Source of the DNA: Halomonas sp. QHL1
GTDB lineage: Bacteria; Pseudomonadota; Gammaproteobacteria; Pseudomonadales; Halomonadaceae
Direction: 5' to 3'
DNA: 64,000 nt
NCBI RefSeq assembly: GCF_001882345.1
Contig: NZ_MINL01000001.1
Span: forward strand, 3,128,890-3,192,889
The notes under the pieces were generated by a model. That model saw nothing but the letters and a program-made list of their open reading frames with translations, was not told where the DNA came from and made no database searches. This document shows positions 40,727 through 50,320 of the stretch, one piece after another. The position numbers and the translations under genes are program-made. Numbering within the stretch: the stretch's first letter is position 1; each line of letters opens with the position of its first letter.

Positions 40727-40754
40727 AATAAAAACGGGCCAACATGTGGCCCGT
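40727..40754 (-). terminator. Terminator of the panBCD operon
   Basis: Minus strand ACGGGCCA-CATGT-TGGCCCGT followed by TTTTATTT, 28 bases past the panD stop. Confidence 0.88.
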
Positions 40755-40781
40755 CAGAAGAAAGCATTAGAAGCGCTAAGA

Positions 40782-41162
40782 TTACGCGAGCTGCACCGGA
40801 ATAATATTACTGGTATGACTAACGTGGTTACCTTCTTGGAGATACACCAGCGCAGGCTGATGATTTTCCAGTTCGGCTTCAGAGTAGTGGGCGTAGCTGC
40901 AGATAATGATGCGATGGCCTGGTGCGGCGAGGTGTGCCGCGGCGCCGTTGATCGAGATCAGCTTGGAGCCTTCCTCACCGCGAATGGCGTAAGTGGTGAA
41001 GCGTTCGCCATTCTCGACGTTGTAAATCTGGATCTGCTCATTTTCGCGAATGCCCGCCATATCCAGCAGGTCGCCGTCGATGGCGCAGGAGCCTTCGTAG
41101 TTGAGTACCGCGTGAGTGACGCGAGCCATGTGCAGCTTGGCTTTGAGCATAATGGTATGCAT
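40782..41162 (-). CDS. panD: Aspartate 1-decarboxylase PanD
   Basis: 126 residues. The proenzyme cleaves itself at Gly24-Ser25 (YEGSCAID) to form the pyruvoyl cofactor; catalytic Tyr58-type residue and the [11 protein letters not shown] block are present. It makes beta-alanine for pantothenate. Last gene of panBCD, 28 bases after panC. Confidence 0.97.
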   Translation of the reverse strand: MHTIMLKAKLHMARVTHAVLNYEGSCAIDGDLLDMAGIRENEQIQIYNVENGERFTTYAIRGEEGSKLISINGAAAHLAAPGHRIIICSYAHYSEAELENHQPALVYLQEGNHVSHTSNIIPVQLA

Positions 41163-41190
41163 GTGAGTTCCTATATTACCCGTTGTTTGT

Positions 41191-42063
41191 TTATTCTCTG
41201 ACCGTAGTGTCAGCGCTGGCCGGGAGTTGAACAGTGAGGTTATCGATTAATCGCGCCGGGCCCAGCTTGGCGGCGGCTAACAGTACCGCATGGCGGGTCG
41301 CTAGGTTAACGGGGCCTAGCGTGGCATCGCGCAGTTCCAGGTAGTCCAGCGTAAAGCCCGCATCATACAGCGCGGTGTTGCCCTGGTGTAGTACCTTTTC
41401 GATAGGTTCGCCGCGCTCTAGCGCATCGCGAAGCGTACACAGCGTGCGGTAAAGCGCAGGGGCGATTGCACGCTCCTCGCTAGTTAAATAGCCATTGCGC
41501 GATGACAGTGCCAGGCCATCTTCTGCGCGCACGATGGGCACGCCGATAATCTCGATGGGCATGTGCAGGTCGCGCACCAGTTTACGAATCACCGCCAGCT
41601 GCTGGTAATCCTTCTCCCCAAAGCAGGCAACGTTGGGCTGCACCAAATTAAACAGCATGCTGACCACGGTGGAGACACCGTCGAAATGGCCGGGGCGCGA
41701 GCCGCCACACAGCCCTTCACCCACCACGGGCACGTGCACGCGGGTCTGGGCGTCCAAGCCGTTGGGGTAGAGCGAGCTCACCGCCGGGGCGAACAGCACG
41801 TCGCAGCCAGCCTCAACGAGTTTCGCTTGATCGGCATCAAAGGTACGCGGGTAGCCGTCGAGATCTTCGCCTGGGCCAAACTGCATTGGATTGACAAACA
41901 GGCTTGAGACCACGATATCGGCGTGTTGGCGCGCGCAGGCAACCAGCGCTAAGTGCCCGGCATGTAGGTTGCCCATGGTGGGCACCAGGGCAATGCGCTG
42001 GCCGCGTTGGCGGTAATCACGCAGCGTGCTGCGTAGCTGATCAATGTCTCGCAAAGTGCGCAT
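41191..42063 (-). CDS. panC: Pantothenate synthetase PanC
   Basis: 290 residues. It joins pantoate and beta-alanine with ATP. ATP-binding [15 protein letters not shown] (HxGH signature), [30 protein letters not shown] and the KMSKS-like [10 protein letters not shown] are complete. It lies 31 bases downstream of panB in one operon. Confidence 0.97.
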   Translation of the reverse strand: MRTLRDIDQLRSTLRDYRQRGQRIALVPTMGNLHAGHLALVACARQHADIVVSSLFVNPMQFGPGEDLDGYPRTFDADQAKLVEAGCDVLFAPAVSSLYPNGLDAQTRVHVPVVGEGLCGGSRPGHFDGVSTVVSMLFNLVQPNVACFGEKDYQQLAVIRKLVRDLHMPIEIIGVPIVRAEDGLALSSRNGYLTSEERAIAPALYRTLCTLRDALERGEPIEKVLHQGNTALYDAGFTLDYLELRDATLGPVNLATRHAVLLAAAKLGPARLIDNLTVQLPASADTTVRE

Positions 42064-42094
42064 AGTCGTTTCTTGTCAATAACAAAAATGGGGT

Positions 42095-42886
42095 TTAAAA
42101 ACAGTGCTCTTGAGCCGGGAAGGCGCGGGTTTTGACCGCTTCATGGTAGTCCTGGAAAGCTGCTTGAATGCTATCAGCCTCGGTCATGAAGTTTTTTACA
42201 AAGCGCGGTGTGCGTCCATGGGTGATACCGAGTACATCGTGCATCACCAGAATCTGGCCATCGGTATCCGGGCCTGCGCCAATGCCAATCACCGGCACAT
42301 CCAGCGCTTCGGTGACCGCTTTGCCCAGGCTGGCGGGGACGCACTCGAGCAGAATCACTGAAGCGCCCGCCTCGACAAGCACTTTTGCGTCATTAATGAT
42401 GCGTTCCGCTTGAGCGGCGTCGCGCCCTTGAACTTTATAGCCGCCTAACTGATGCACGGTTTGCGGGGTTAAGCCCAGGTGGGCACATACCGGTACGCCG
42501 CGGCGGGTGAGTTCACGAATACCATCGGCCATCCACGCTTCGCCTTCCAGTTTGACCAGCTCCGCCCCTGCGCGCATCACGGCACCGGCATCTTCCAACA
42601 GGCGCTCGGTGGTGGCGTTACTCATAAAGGGTAGATCGACCATCAGCAGGCTATGGCCTTTACCACGCGCCGCACAGCGGGTGTGGTATACGATGTCGTC
42701 AATGGTGACGGGTAGAGTGCTGTTATGGCCCTGTAGCACCATGCCCAGCGAATCACCGACGAGCAGGACATCAATGCCTGCTTGGCTTGCCGCATGGGCA
42801 AAGGAGGCGTCGTAAGCGGTTAGGCAACTGAACGTCTCGCCAGCCTGCTTATAGGCCTGCAGCGTGCTTAGGGTGACGGTTTTCAT
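42095..42886 (-). CDS. panB: 3-methyl-2-oxobutanoate hydroxymethyltransferase PanB
   Basis: 263 residues. It adds a hydroxymethyl group from methylene-tetrahydrofolate to ketoisovalerate, the first pantothenate step. CLTAYDASFAHAASQAGIDVLLVGDSLGMVLQGH and LVKLEGEAWM, GHLGLTPQ-like (AHLGLTPQTVHQLGGYKVQG) and GIGAGPDTDGQILVMHDVLG are diagnostic. First gene of the pan operon; 158 bp separate it from folK, which supplies the same folate-dependent chemistry. Confidence 0.97.
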   Translation of the reverse strand: MKTVTLSTLQAYKQAGETFSCLTAYDASFAHAASQAGIDVLLVGDSLGMVLQGHNSTLPVTIDDIVYHTRCAARGKGHSLLMVDLPFMSNATTERLLEDAGAVMRAGAELVKLEGEAWMADGIRELTRRGVPVCAHLGLTPQTVHQLGGYKVQGRDAAQAERIINDAKVLVEAGASVILLECVPASLGKAVTEALDVPVIGIGAGPDTDGQILVMHDVLGITHGRTPRFVKNFMTEADSIQAAFQDYHEAVKTRAFPAQEHCF

Positions 42887-43044
42887 GGCGTGCTCTCATG
42901 TTTTACGTGAGGCCGATGCGACATAGGCAGCCGACCATTATTGATGCTGCATCCCTGCATGCGTGAAGTGGCGTAACCGGCAATTGTTACCTGAATGGGG
43001 TGTCGGTGTCGAGATTTGTGTCAAATGGTAGCGTTAGCAGCACA

Positions 43045-43539
43045 CTAGGCGTTAGCTAAGCGTTCCAAGCCTTGGTTCTCAACACGTTCAAGCCAGTTGG
43101 ATAGCGGCTGTTGGAGGAGGTCTAGAGAGGGGGCGATCTCTGCGAGGGGGAGCAGTACAAAGGCCCGGGCAGTCATTTGCGGGTGCGGTACGCGTAAACG
43201 CGGGGAGTTGATGTGGTCGCTAGCGTAAAGCAGCAGGTCAAGATCGAGCGTGCGGGGGCCCCAATGGCGCTGGCGGCGGCGGCGATGCTGCTGTTCTAAC
43301 GCCTGAAGCTGGTCGAGTAGCGCTAGTGGCGAGAGCCGTGTCTTCAGCGCTGCCACCGCGTTGATAAAGTCCGGCTGATCCTGCGGCCCCACCGGGCGGC
43401 TGGCGTAAAGCGATGATGCTGCCACCAATCGACTTAGCGGCAGCATGGCCAGCTCGTTGAGGGCCTCGCGAACCTGCTCGATAGGCGACTCTAGATTGCT
43501 ACCCAAGCCAATATAGGCGAGCTGGGGAGGTACGCCCAC
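43045..43539 (-). CDS. folK: HPPK, 6-hydroxymethyl-dihydropterin pyrophosphokinase
   Basis: 164 residues. It makes the pterin pyrophosphate used by FolP (also in this window). AYIGLGSNLESP, the SSLYASRPVGPQDQPDFINAV loop and RRRQRHWGPRTLDLDLLLYA with metal-binding Asp pair, then LRVPHPQMTARAFVLLPLAEIAP, are present. Its start overlaps the pcnB stop by one base. Confidence 0.97.
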   Translation of the reverse strand: MGVPPQLAYIGLGSNLESPIEQVREALNELAMLPLSRLVAASSLYASRPVGPQDQPDFINAVAALKTRLSPLALLDQLQALEQQHRRRRQRHWGPRTLDLDLLLYASDHINSPRLRVPHPQMTARAFVLLPLAEIAPSLDLLQQPLSNWLERVENQGLERLANA

Positions 43540-44921
43540 TACTCTGGCGCGCTCGGCTTACGGCGCCGTTTGCGACGACGGTCGCCCTGACTGGCGGGGT
43601 CGCCGCCAACTTTTTGCAGCAGGCGACGCTGTTCGTGCTCATCGCCGCGCTGAAACGCCGTCCACCACTCGCCTAAACCACTCGGTATCTCGCCCGCCTG
43701 TTCGCGCAGCAGCAGCAGGTCATAGCCAGCTCTGAAACGCGAATGTTCGCGGGTTTGAAAGGCTTTTTTACCGCGCCGTTGGGGTAGGCGCTGCTGTAAT
43801 TCCCAAATTTCCCGCATGGGAATACCAAAGCGCTTGGGAATCGAGGTGAACTCTAGCTGACGAGATACCACCTGTTGAGCGGCTGCTTGAAGCGCCGGAA
43901 TAGGCGGCATGCCTTCTTGCTCCAGCGCTTCCTGGCGATGCTTGACCGGGGCCCATAAAAACGCTGCCAGCAGGAAGGCCGGGGTGACGGGGCGCTCTTC
44001 GGCGATACGCTTATCGGTGTTGGTCAGCGCCTGCTCAATCAGCTCTTCGGCCCAGGCGGCGTCGGCCATGGCTTCTTCGGCCTCGGGGAACAGCATGCCG
44101 AACAGGCCGTAGTGGCTGAGTAGCCGGAAGGTAACCAAGCCGTGGCCCGACATAAACAGCTTGAGCACTTCATCGAATAGCCGCGCTGGGGGAATCTGCA
44201 GCAGTAGCGGCGCCTGATCGTACATCGGCGCTTCGGTGGCGGGGTCTAGCGTGAAGTCGAGCTTAGCCGCAAAGCGCACCGCCCGCAGCATGCGTACCGG
44301 GTCTTCGCGGTAGCGTGTCGCCGGGTCGCCAATCAGGCGTAGGGTGCGGGTCTTAATGTCCTCGGCACCATTGGCAAAATCAGTGATGCTGAAGTCGGCG
44401 ATATTGTAGTAGAGCGCATTAACGGTAAAGTCGCGGCGCAGCGCGTCTTCTTCAATATTGCCCCATACATTGTCGCGCAGCAGTAACCCTTCATCGGACT
44501 GGTGGGCAATGTGGTCGCCATGCTCGTCTTGGGGTTTGCCACGGAAGGTGGTGACCTCAATGACCTCGCGGCCAAAGCGCACGTGGACAATCCGAAAACG
44601 GCGGCCGATCAGGCGCGAGTTACGAAATAGATCGCGAACCTGCTCTGGAGTGGCGTTGGTGGCGACATCAAAATCTTTGGGCATCTTGCCAAGCAGCGCA
44701 TCACGAATGCAGCCACCCACCAAATAGGCGTCGAAACCCGCGCCGCTAAGGCGATAAAGCACTTTTAACGCGGCATCGCTAATATGCTGGCGAGAAACAG
44801 GGTGCTCGGATCGAGGGATGATGCGCGGAGTGAGGGCGGTGGTGTTGCTCTCTTGGGGATCAAGCAAGGTTTTCAATTGCTCCCCCGGGCTGTGTAGGAA
44901 ACGGGTAAATCCTTTAAACAT
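43539..44921 (-). CDS. pcnB: Poly(A) polymerase I PcnB
   Basis: 460 residues. It adds short poly(A) tails to RNA 3' ends, which promotes decay by PNPase. Nucleotidyltransferase core AYLVGGCIRDALLGKMPKDFDVATNATPEQV with catalytic Asp pair, then RRDFTVNALYYN and RYREDPVRMLRAVRFAAKL. The C-terminal basic tail (GDRRRKRRRKPS) probably binds RNA. A good sigma-70 promoter lies about 95 bp upstream. folK follows with a one-base overlap. In Pseudomonas the same order cbrB-crcZ-pcnB-folK is found. Confidence 0.96.
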   Translation of the reverse strand: MFKGFTRFLHSPGEQLKTLLDPQESNTTALTPRIIPRSEHPVSRQHISDAALKVLYRLSGAGFDAYLVGGCIRDALLGKMPKDFDVATNATPEQVRDLFRNSRLIGRRFRIVHVRFGREVIEVTTFRGKPQDEHGDHIAHQSDEGLLLRDNVWGNIEEDALRRDFTVNALYYNIADFSITDFANGAEDIKTRTLRLIGDPATRYREDPVRMLRAVRFAAKLDFTLDPATEAPMYDQAPLLLQIPPARLFDEVLKLFMSGHGLVTFRLLSHYGLFGMLFPEAEEAMADAAWAEELIEQALTNTDKRIAEERPVTPAFLLAAFLWAPVKHRQEALEQEGMPPIPALQAAAQQVVSRQLEFTSIPKRFGIPMREIWELQQRLPQRRGKKAFQTREHSRFRAGYDLLLLREQAGEIPSGLGEWWTAFQRGDEHEQRRLLQKVGGDPASQGDRRRKRRRKPSAPE

Positions 44922-45016
44922 GCGACGATTTCAACTCGCAGGGTACGAAAAATGGCCGTAAAAGTAGTCGTTAGAAAACACTCAAACGAGTACTGAACAT
45001 AAACCACGAATGGCTG

Positions 45017-45044
45017 AGTGTAGCCGACCCGCTATGGCTTGCAA
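45017..45044 (-). promoter_or_regulatory. Sigma-70 promoter of pcnB-folK
   Basis: Minus strand TTGCAA, 16-base spacer, TACACT. It lies between the CrcZ-like terminator and pcnB, so the two units need not share transcription. The -35 element is part of a direct repeat (GGCTTGCAAAG twice, about 45036-45060). Confidence 0.65.
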
Positions 45045-45110
45045 AGAGCGGCTTGCAAAGCACTTGACGCTGGCGGAGGCTACTACAGGTTTTAAACCCA
45101 GGCTTCAAAC

Positions 45111-45141
45111 ACGGAAAGGGGAGGCTAAGAGAGCCTCCCCT
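45111..45141 (-). terminator. Terminator of the CrcZ-like RNA
   Basis: Minus strand AGGGGAGGCT (45141-45132) pairs with AGCCTCCCCT (45126-45117) across a five-base loop, then TTTCC. The stem is strong but the T-run is short. Confidence 0.7.
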
Positions 45142-45577
45142 ATAAAGCAATTAATCAGCATCCGTGCTGCTATTTTTCTTCATGATGGCACATCGCCCTG
45201 AATACGCACCGCAGTCGGTAGGCGTAAGGATCACGATAGTTCCGACCGCCTCGTATTCAAAACAATAATCCAACCGCGAACTTTTCTCCCCCCGGGGAAT
45301 TATTATTGGCGCCGGGGTGTACACACTGACAGCTATTGTTTTTGTTAGGATGCCAAGTCACGTTGTACGTCGCGTCCTTTCGGGCCACTTGCTGCTTTTA
45401 TTATTGTTAGCTGCGCCTGTGTTGCCTGCGCAAGCAAGTAATGAGACTCAAGCCTGTTGTTCTTATTAGTACCTTTATCTCTACCTGGCCCTGTTGTTTT
45501 TGTTGTGGCTCAGGTTGGGGCGAGGTCATGTTGTTTTTGTTGGTGACCTACCGCTATGCCCAGTTTGTTTTTCTTAC
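45111..45577 (-). ncRNA. crcZ: CrcZ-like small RNA (predicted Hfq/Crc decoy)
   Basis: Predicted ~465-nt RNA on the minus strand, from a sigma-54 start near 45577 to a hairpin at 45117. It contains A-rich motifs of the AANAANAA / AACAANAACAA type at 45563-45575, 45529-45543, 45491-45508, 45453-45467, 45391-45410 and 45330-45349, plus a weaker one at 45296-45310, spaced through the molecule. In Pseudomonas, CrcZ carries five or six such CA motifs, binds Hfq/Crc and relieves catabolite repression; its gene lies between cbrB and pcnB and depends on CbrB and sigma-54. All of these features are present here. No coding frame of credible length or bias crosses it. Sequence identity to known CrcZ was not tested. 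Confidence 0.82.
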
Positions 45578-45587
45578 CCAGTAATAC

Positions 45588-45603
45588 TGCAGACCCTGTG
45601 CCA
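45588..45603 (-). promoter_or_regulatory. Sigma-54 promoter of the CrcZ-like RNA
   Basis: Minus strand TGGCACAGGGTCTGCA fits TGGCACR-N4-YTGCW at every fixed position, with the -24 GG and -12 GC at correct spacing. The predicted start is a G at about 45577. It lies 230-245 bp beyond the stop codon of cbrB, a sigma-54 activator. Confidence 0.88.
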
Positions 45604-45676
45604 CCTATTGAATAAATTATAAATTTCAGCAGGTTGGCGTTTTCAAAGAGGATGAGGAACTTTGCGACGCAAAAAG

Positions 45677-45727
45677 TGTTACCCCTTTCGCCTCCGTTTG
45701 TGTGCGGCGTTGTGTGGGAAGGTAACA
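45677..45727 (-). promoter_or_regulatory. Inverted TGTTACC repeats, likely CbrB enhancer site
   Basis: TGTTACC (45677-45683) and GGTAACA (45721-45727) form a perfect 7-bp inverted repeat, centres 44 bp apart (about four helical turns). They lie about 100 and 150 bp upstream of the predicted start. From memory, TGTTAC/GTAACA is the type of site proposed for CbrB in pseudomonads. An AT-rich stretch (45606-45630) between enhancer and promoter could help looping. Confidence 0.65.
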
Positions 45728-45832
45728 GTGACTGGGTAGCGAAAGGCAGAATATTTCTTATTTAAATCAGTGTATTAGACAATGGTCGTAGGGAGGGGGT
45801 GGTAGGGCGAGTAGATAGTAATGCCCAGGTGC

Positions 45833-47227
45833 TTAACCTGGGCGGCGGGCGGTTTTTTTGCGCGGTATGCCAAGCCGCTGGCGCCGCTCCCAGAGGTTTT
45901 TACGGCTAATACCCAGTTTTTGTGCCAGTTCGGTTTCACTCATTTGATCCTGGTGCTCGAGCACAAAGTGCTGAAAATAATCTTCTAAAGAGAGATCGTC
46001 TTCATTTTCTTCGGCGCTTTTATCACCGCTGCCACTGGCGGCCGGTGTGCTTGTCGAGCTAGAGGGCGGATGGGGGCGTGGGGTGGTCGGCGCTAGACCC
46101 AGATCATCCGGGTGAATCAGATGCCCCTCGGCAAGAATCACGCCGCGCTCAAGGGCATTCTCCAGCTCGCGAACATTGCCTGGCCAAGGGTAGTCGCGCA
46201 GATCCTGGCGGGCTGCGCGGGACAGACGCAGGCCCGTGCGTTCGTGGCGTTTACACGCCTTGTCGAGCAGAATGTCGGCGATCTCAAGCACGTCATCCTC
46301 GCGCTCGCGCAGCGGCGGCAGCTCGATCTGCATCACGTTCAGCCGGTAATAAAGATCAAGGCGGAACTCACCGGTTTTTGACAGTGCCCGCAGGTCGCGG
46401 TGGGTTGCCGCAATCAGGCGGACGTTGACATGGCGGGTTTCCACCGAACCGATTTTGCGGATTTCACCCTCTTGAAGAACGCGTAGCAGGCGCGCCTGGG
46501 CATCCAGCGGCAGCTCGCCAATCTCATCCAAAAATAGCGTACCGCCATCGGCGGCTTCGACTAACCCGGTGCGCGCAGCGCTGGCGCCGGTAAAGGCGCC
46601 TTTCTCATGGCCAAACAGCTCGGACTCGATCAGTGTTTCAGGAATCGCCGCGCAGTTGACGCATATCAGCGGTGCCTTGGCGCGCTTGCTCTGCTGGTGA
46701 ATGGCGCGTGCCACCAGCTCCTTGCCGGTGCCCGACTCGCCAAGAATCAATACGGTGACATCGGCGGGGGCGGTTTTACTAATGCGGGTATAGACCTGCT
46801 GCATGGCAACGCAGTTACCGATCATGGTTTGTCGGCTGCCGCCTGCATCGGTGATATCCGGGGGCGGGCTCTGCTGCATTGACTGCTTGTGCAGGATCCG
46901 CTCAACGGTCTCCAATAGCTCCGCGTGGTCAAAGGGCTTGGCCACGTAGTCCACGGCACCCTGTTTGAGCGCTTCCACCGCGGAGCGCATGCTGGCGTAG
47001 CTGGTCATGATCAATACCGGCACGGGGGCCCCGGCAGTGATCAGCGTAGTGCCCGGCTCGCCCGGCAGGCGCAGGTCGCTGATGATGAGGTCGAATCCTG
47101 TGAGCTCAAGCTGACAGGCCTCCTCAGCGCTGCCTGCTTCGCTGACCTTATAGTCGTGGCGTTCCAGTAGGCGCTTTAACGCGCTGCGAATAATCGCTTC
47201 ATCTTCAACAATCAGAATCCTGGGCAT
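45833..47227 (-). CDS. cbrB: Sigma-54-dependent response regulator CbrB
   Basis: 464 residues from ATG 47227. Receiver domain (1-120; acidic pocket VEDE, phosphoacceptor in [14 protein letters not shown]), AAA+ domain with GESGTGKE, the sigma-54-contacting GAFTGA and [24 protein letters not shown], then a Fis-type helix-turn-helix ([25 protein letters not shown]). CbrB activates genes for use of amino acids and other carbon sources, and crcZ. The [14 protein letters not shown] segment before the HTH fits CbrB specifically. It overlaps cbrA by 23 bases; ATG 47242 is an alternative start. A weak hairpin over the stop codon lacks a T-run. Confidence 0.94.
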   Translation of the reverse strand: MPRILIVEDEAIIRSALKRLLERHDYKVSEAGSAEEACQLELTGFDLIISDLRLPGEPGTTLITAGAPVPVLIMTSYASMRSAVEALKQGAVDYVAKPFDHAELLETVERILHKQSMQQSPPPDITDAGGSRQTMIGNCVAMQQVYTRISKTAPADVTVLILGESGTGKELVARAIHQQSKRAKAPLICVNCAAIPETLIESELFGHEKGAFTGASAARTGLVEAADGGTLFLDEIGELPLDAQARLLRVLQEGEIRKIGSVETRHVNVRLIAATHRDLRALSKTGEFRLDLYYRLNVMQIELPPLREREDDVLEIADILLDKACKRHERTGLRLSRAARQDLRDYPWPGNVRELENALERGVILAEGHLIHPDDLGLAPTTPRPHPPSSSTSTPAASGSGDKSAEENEDDLSLEDYFQHFVLEHQDQMSETELAQKLGISRKNLWERRQRLGIPRKKTARRPG

Positions 47228-50153
47228 GGGCTGGCTGATCATCCTGTTGGTAAAGCGGCAGCCAGAGCGTAATGGCGGTGCCGCGAGGCTGTCCGGGCGG
47301 TGGCGAGGCCACATCTATCTTACCCTGGTGTTCGTTGATAATCTGATAAGCCAGTGAAAGTCCCAGGCCAGTGCCTTCGCCTGCTGGCTTGGTAGTGGTA
47401 AAGGGTTCGAATAGATGCTCGCGCACTCGTGGGTCGATGCCCTGGCCGTTATCGGTTATCCGCCACCAGGCAAGCTGCTCGTGGCGCCCTGCGGTGATGT
47501 TAACTTCTCCACCCTGGGTGCAGGCATCCCGGGCATTGCTCAGCAGGTTGACCATCACTTGCGTTAATCGCTGGGCATCGCCGCGAACCACCACGTCTTC
47601 AGGCGTCTCATTGGTTAAGGTGACATCCTCTCCCGAGCGGGCGAGGTGGATCAAGTGCAGTGCATCTTCGCTAATCGATGCGAGCGCCACGGGTGAGGCG
47701 GGGAGCGGTACCGATTGGCGCCCTCCATGGGCAAAGCCAACCAGTGAGTTAACGATTTTGGTGACCCGTTGGGTGAGCTGCTGGATTTGATCGGCAGTCT
47801 CCAGCAGGGCGGGATCGTTGGTGTCGTAGCGTAGATTTTGCGCCAGCGACGAGATGCCGGTAATCGGGTTGCCAATTTCGTGGGCGACGCCGGCGGCTAA
47901 CTGGCCAATAGAGGCAAGGCGCGCCGCATGCACCAACTCATCTTCCAACCACTTCATTTCGGTATGGTCTTCAATCAGAATAACGCTGCCGCCACGGCTG
48001 TCATTGCCGCTGAGAATCGCTTTGTGCAGGGTCAGAAAGTAGTCCTTACCATGCAGCGACACCGCTTGCTTATATAGCGGGCCTGACGTCGCGTCTAGCA
48101 CGCTGCCCAACAACCGGGGCCAGGGGGCAGGCAGGCTATCTCGGCGCGAGCCGATCACGCTTTCACCGCTAATGCCCGAGAGTTGTGAGAGCGCCTGATT
48201 CCACATTAGCAGCTCATCATCATCGCCCAGGACGCACAGCCCCACCGGTAAATAAGCCAGGGTTTGGCGATGGTGGCGGCGCAAACCGTCGAGTTCACGT
48301 GCTAGCCCTGTCAGTCGTGAGCGGTAGGCTTCCAAGCGGCTTTCAACGAAGTGAATATCGTCGGTTTCAGGGGCGTCGTCGTGGCGGTAGGGTAGGTAGC
48401 GGTCAACAATGTCCCGCGCCACCGATGGCCCCATTAGGCCCGAGAGATTGGCCTGAATACGGTCACGCAAGCGACGCAGCGCGTAGGGGCGGCGCTCCTG
48501 GGGTGTTAAGTTGAGCGCTTGTAGGGCCCGGTTTACTTCACGGCTGGCCGCCTCATCGCCAAGGGCATGGGCTAAGTGGGTAGAAAAATCACTCGCCGTA
48601 GCGGCTTCTAGTGGAAAACGCTTGGAGCGAATAACCGCATCGACTGAGCACGCTTCCGCGGCCGACTGCTCCCCTTCAGAAATACGCGTAAACAGCGATA
48701 CCACAATCAGCAGCAGGATATTGACCGCTAACGACAGCAGCGTGACGTTGTACCAAACCGGCGCACCAGTGTCGGTAAGCGGTGTAAAAGGCAGCGTCGG
48801 TACGGGTAGCGAGAACATGAGTGGCAGCCATAGGCCCCACAGCCACACGGCGACGCCTGCGATCAGGCCAATAATCATACCTTTACGATTAGCACCCGGC
48901 CAGTAGAGCAGCCCCAGCATGCCGGGCAGGCACTGGGCCATGCCGACAAATGCGGCTAACCCCAAGCCGATGAGGCCATGATGGCGCCCTACCCACTGGT
49001 AAAACACCCAGCCGCCGATAATCACCGCAACCACTAAACCACGGCGTAGCCACAGCAGCCAGCCGTAGAGATCACTGCGCGCCTCGGGGGGCCTCGCTAC
49101 CAGCACAATATGATTAAGCACCATGCCGGAAAGCGCCAGGGCAATCATAATCATGGTGCCGCTGGCGGCAGCTAGCCCGCCGATAAACGCCAGTGCCCCT
49201 ACCCACCAGTGTTCACTCATTAGGTAGGCGGCATAGGCGGCGATGGGGATGTCGGGATTAACCGACTGCGCGGCCCACCAGATCAACGGCACGGGCAGCG
49301 CCATTAGCAGTAAAAACAGCGGCAGTGCCCAGCTCGCTTGTAGCAGGGTATGCCGCGACAGGCTTTCCGCGAAGCTAATGTGAAATAGGTGCGGCATCAT
49401 AAACGCCGCCGCAAAAAACAGCAGCAGCAGGGTTCGCCACTGGGCAGGGTCAAGTTTGGGTGTCTGTTGCTGGAGGATAGCGCCTGGACCTTCCAGCCAC
49501 AGCTGCAGATCGCCCGGGCCATCAAACACCATCCATAGCGCCACCGCACCCAGCCCCAGCATGGCCAGCAGCTTAACAATGGATTCAAACGCAATGGCGC
49601 TAAGCAAGGTGTCGTGACGGCCATGAGACTGACTGTGGCGGGCACCAAAAATGACCGCAAAGGCGGCAATCACGGCGCAAAAAAGCAGTGCAACACTTCC
49701 GCCCGCTTGGCTGGCGGTGATGATGTTGATGGCTTCGCTCAGGGTTTGGACTTGAATGCCGAGTAATGGCAGCACCGCCAGCAGACTGACCAGGGTGACC
49801 AGTGTACCCGCCCAGCGTGAGCGAAAACGAAAGGCAAACAGATCCGCCAGCGACGTTAGTTGATAGGTGCGGGTGATGCGCTGGATGGGCACCAGCAGCA
49901 CAGGGGCGAGCAAGAACGCGCCCGCTGCGCCCAGGTAGTAGGCAAGGTAGCCAAACCCCGCATTGGCGGCCATTTCGACGCTGCCGTAGATTGCCCAGGC
50001 ACTGGCATAAACACCCAGGGCAAGGGTGTAAACAATCGGGTGGCGGGTAATGCGCACCGGCACCCAGCCGCGCTCTACCGCAAAACCGCAGCCAAACAGC
50101 AGCGCCAGGTAGCCCAACCCAAGCAGTAGGACGCCGATTAACTCAACGTTCAT
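47205..50153 (-). CDS. cbrA: Sensor kinase CbrA with transporter-like input domain
   Basis: 982 residues. The N-terminal half (about 1-500) is an SLC5/sodium-solute-symporter-type domain with about thirteen membrane helices. A PAS domain (about 610-710, [21 protein letters not shown]) precedes the kinase core with H-box [12 protein letters not shown] (His near 757), N-box NLLSNARDA and G-boxes DNGQGID and [12 protein letters not shown]. CbrA phosphorylates CbrB; histidine transport has been reported for the pseudomonad protein. Size is the same as in P. aeruginosa. ATG 50153 has AAAGGAAA upstream; TTG 50156 is also possible. It overlaps cbrX by 11 bases. Confidence 0.94.
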   Translation of the reverse strand: MNVELIGVLLLGLGYLALLFGCGFAVERGWVPVRITRHPIVYTLALGVYASAWAIYGSVEMAANAGFGYLAYYLGAAGAFLLAPVLLVPIQRITRTYQLTSLADLFAFRFRSRWAGTLVTLVSLLAVLPLLGIQVQTLSEAINIITASQAGGSVALLFCAVIAAFAVIFGARHSQSHGRHDTLLSAIAFESIVKLLAMLGLGAVALWMVFDGPGDLQLWLEGPGAILQQQTPKLDPAQWRTLLLLFFAAAFMMPHLFHISFAESLSRHTLLQASWALPLFLLLMALPVPLIWWAAQSVNPDIPIAAYAAYLMSEHWWVGALAFIGGLAAASGTMIMIALALSGMVLNHIVLVARPPEARSDLYGWLLWLRRGLVVAVIIGGWVFYQWVGRHHGLIGLGLAAFVGMAQCLPGMLGLLYWPGANRKGMIIGLIAGVAVWLWGLWLPLMFSLPVPTLPFTPLTDTGAPVWYNVTLLSLAVNILLLIVVSLFTRISEGEQSAAEACSVDAVIRSKRFPLEAATASDFSTHLAHALGDEAASREVNRALQALNLTPQERRPYALRRLRDRIQANLSGLMGPSVARDIVDRYLPYRHDDAPETDDIHFVESRLEAYRSRLTGLARELDGLRRHHRQTLAYLPVGLCVLGDDDELLMWNQALSQLSGISGESVIGSRRDSLPAPWPRLLGSVLDATSGPLYKQAVSLHGKDYFLTLHKAILSGNDSRGGSVILIEDHTEMKWLEDELVHAARLASIGQLAAGVAHEIGNPITGISSLAQNLRYDTNDPALLETADQIQQLTQRVTKIVNSLVGFAHGGRQSVPLPASPVALASISEDALHLIHLARSGEDVTLTNETPEDVVVRGDAQRLTQVMVNLLSNARDACTQGGEVNITAGRHEQLAWWRITDNGQGIDPRVREHLFEPFTTTKPAGEGTGLGLSLAYQIINEHQGKIDVASPPPGQPRGTAITLWLPLYQQDDQPAHAQDSDC

Positions 50154-50319
50154 CAAGTTTCCTTTTCTGCTCCAGCCAGAGGGTTAACGCAATCAAGCCG
50201 CCCCATATCGCAAATGGCCGGTACCAGGCAGACTCAGGGTCGCTCCAGCCATTCATCAGCAATGGAGAGAGCAGGTAGCCGCCAAACACCAAAAACAGCA
50301 TGATGCGATAGACGTACAT
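50143..50319 (-). CDS. cbrX: CbrX-like small membrane protein
   Basis: 58 residues, with GGAG eight bases before ATG 50319. It has two hydrophobic segments (about 5-22 and 35-50), a Trp/Tyr-rich middle (NGWSDPESAWYRP) and a basic C terminus (EQKRKLDER). A small ORF in the same place, overlapping the start of cbrA and controlling its translation, has been described in Pseudomonas as cbrX. Here the overlap is 11 bases. The start is one base beyond the gluQ stop, and its ribosome-binding site lies inside gluQ, so gluQ-cbrX-cbrA looks translationally chained. Whether the peptide itself acts is unknown. Confidence 0.85.
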   Translation of the reverse strand: MYVYRIMLFLVFGGYLLSPLLMNGWSDPESAWYRPFAIWGGLIALTLWLEQKRKLDER

Positions 50320-50320
50320 A

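Noticed and set aside
45010..45201. Short plus-strand frame across the CrcZ-like terminator
   Set aside because: No ribosome-binding site; composed of promoter, direct repeat and hairpin sequence.
45529..45543. A-rich motifs as a simple low-complexity tract or CRISPR-like repeat
   Set aside because: The motifs are separated by irregular, unrelated spacers of 20-80 bases and vary in sequence, unlike CRISPR; they fit Hfq/Crc target motifs better.
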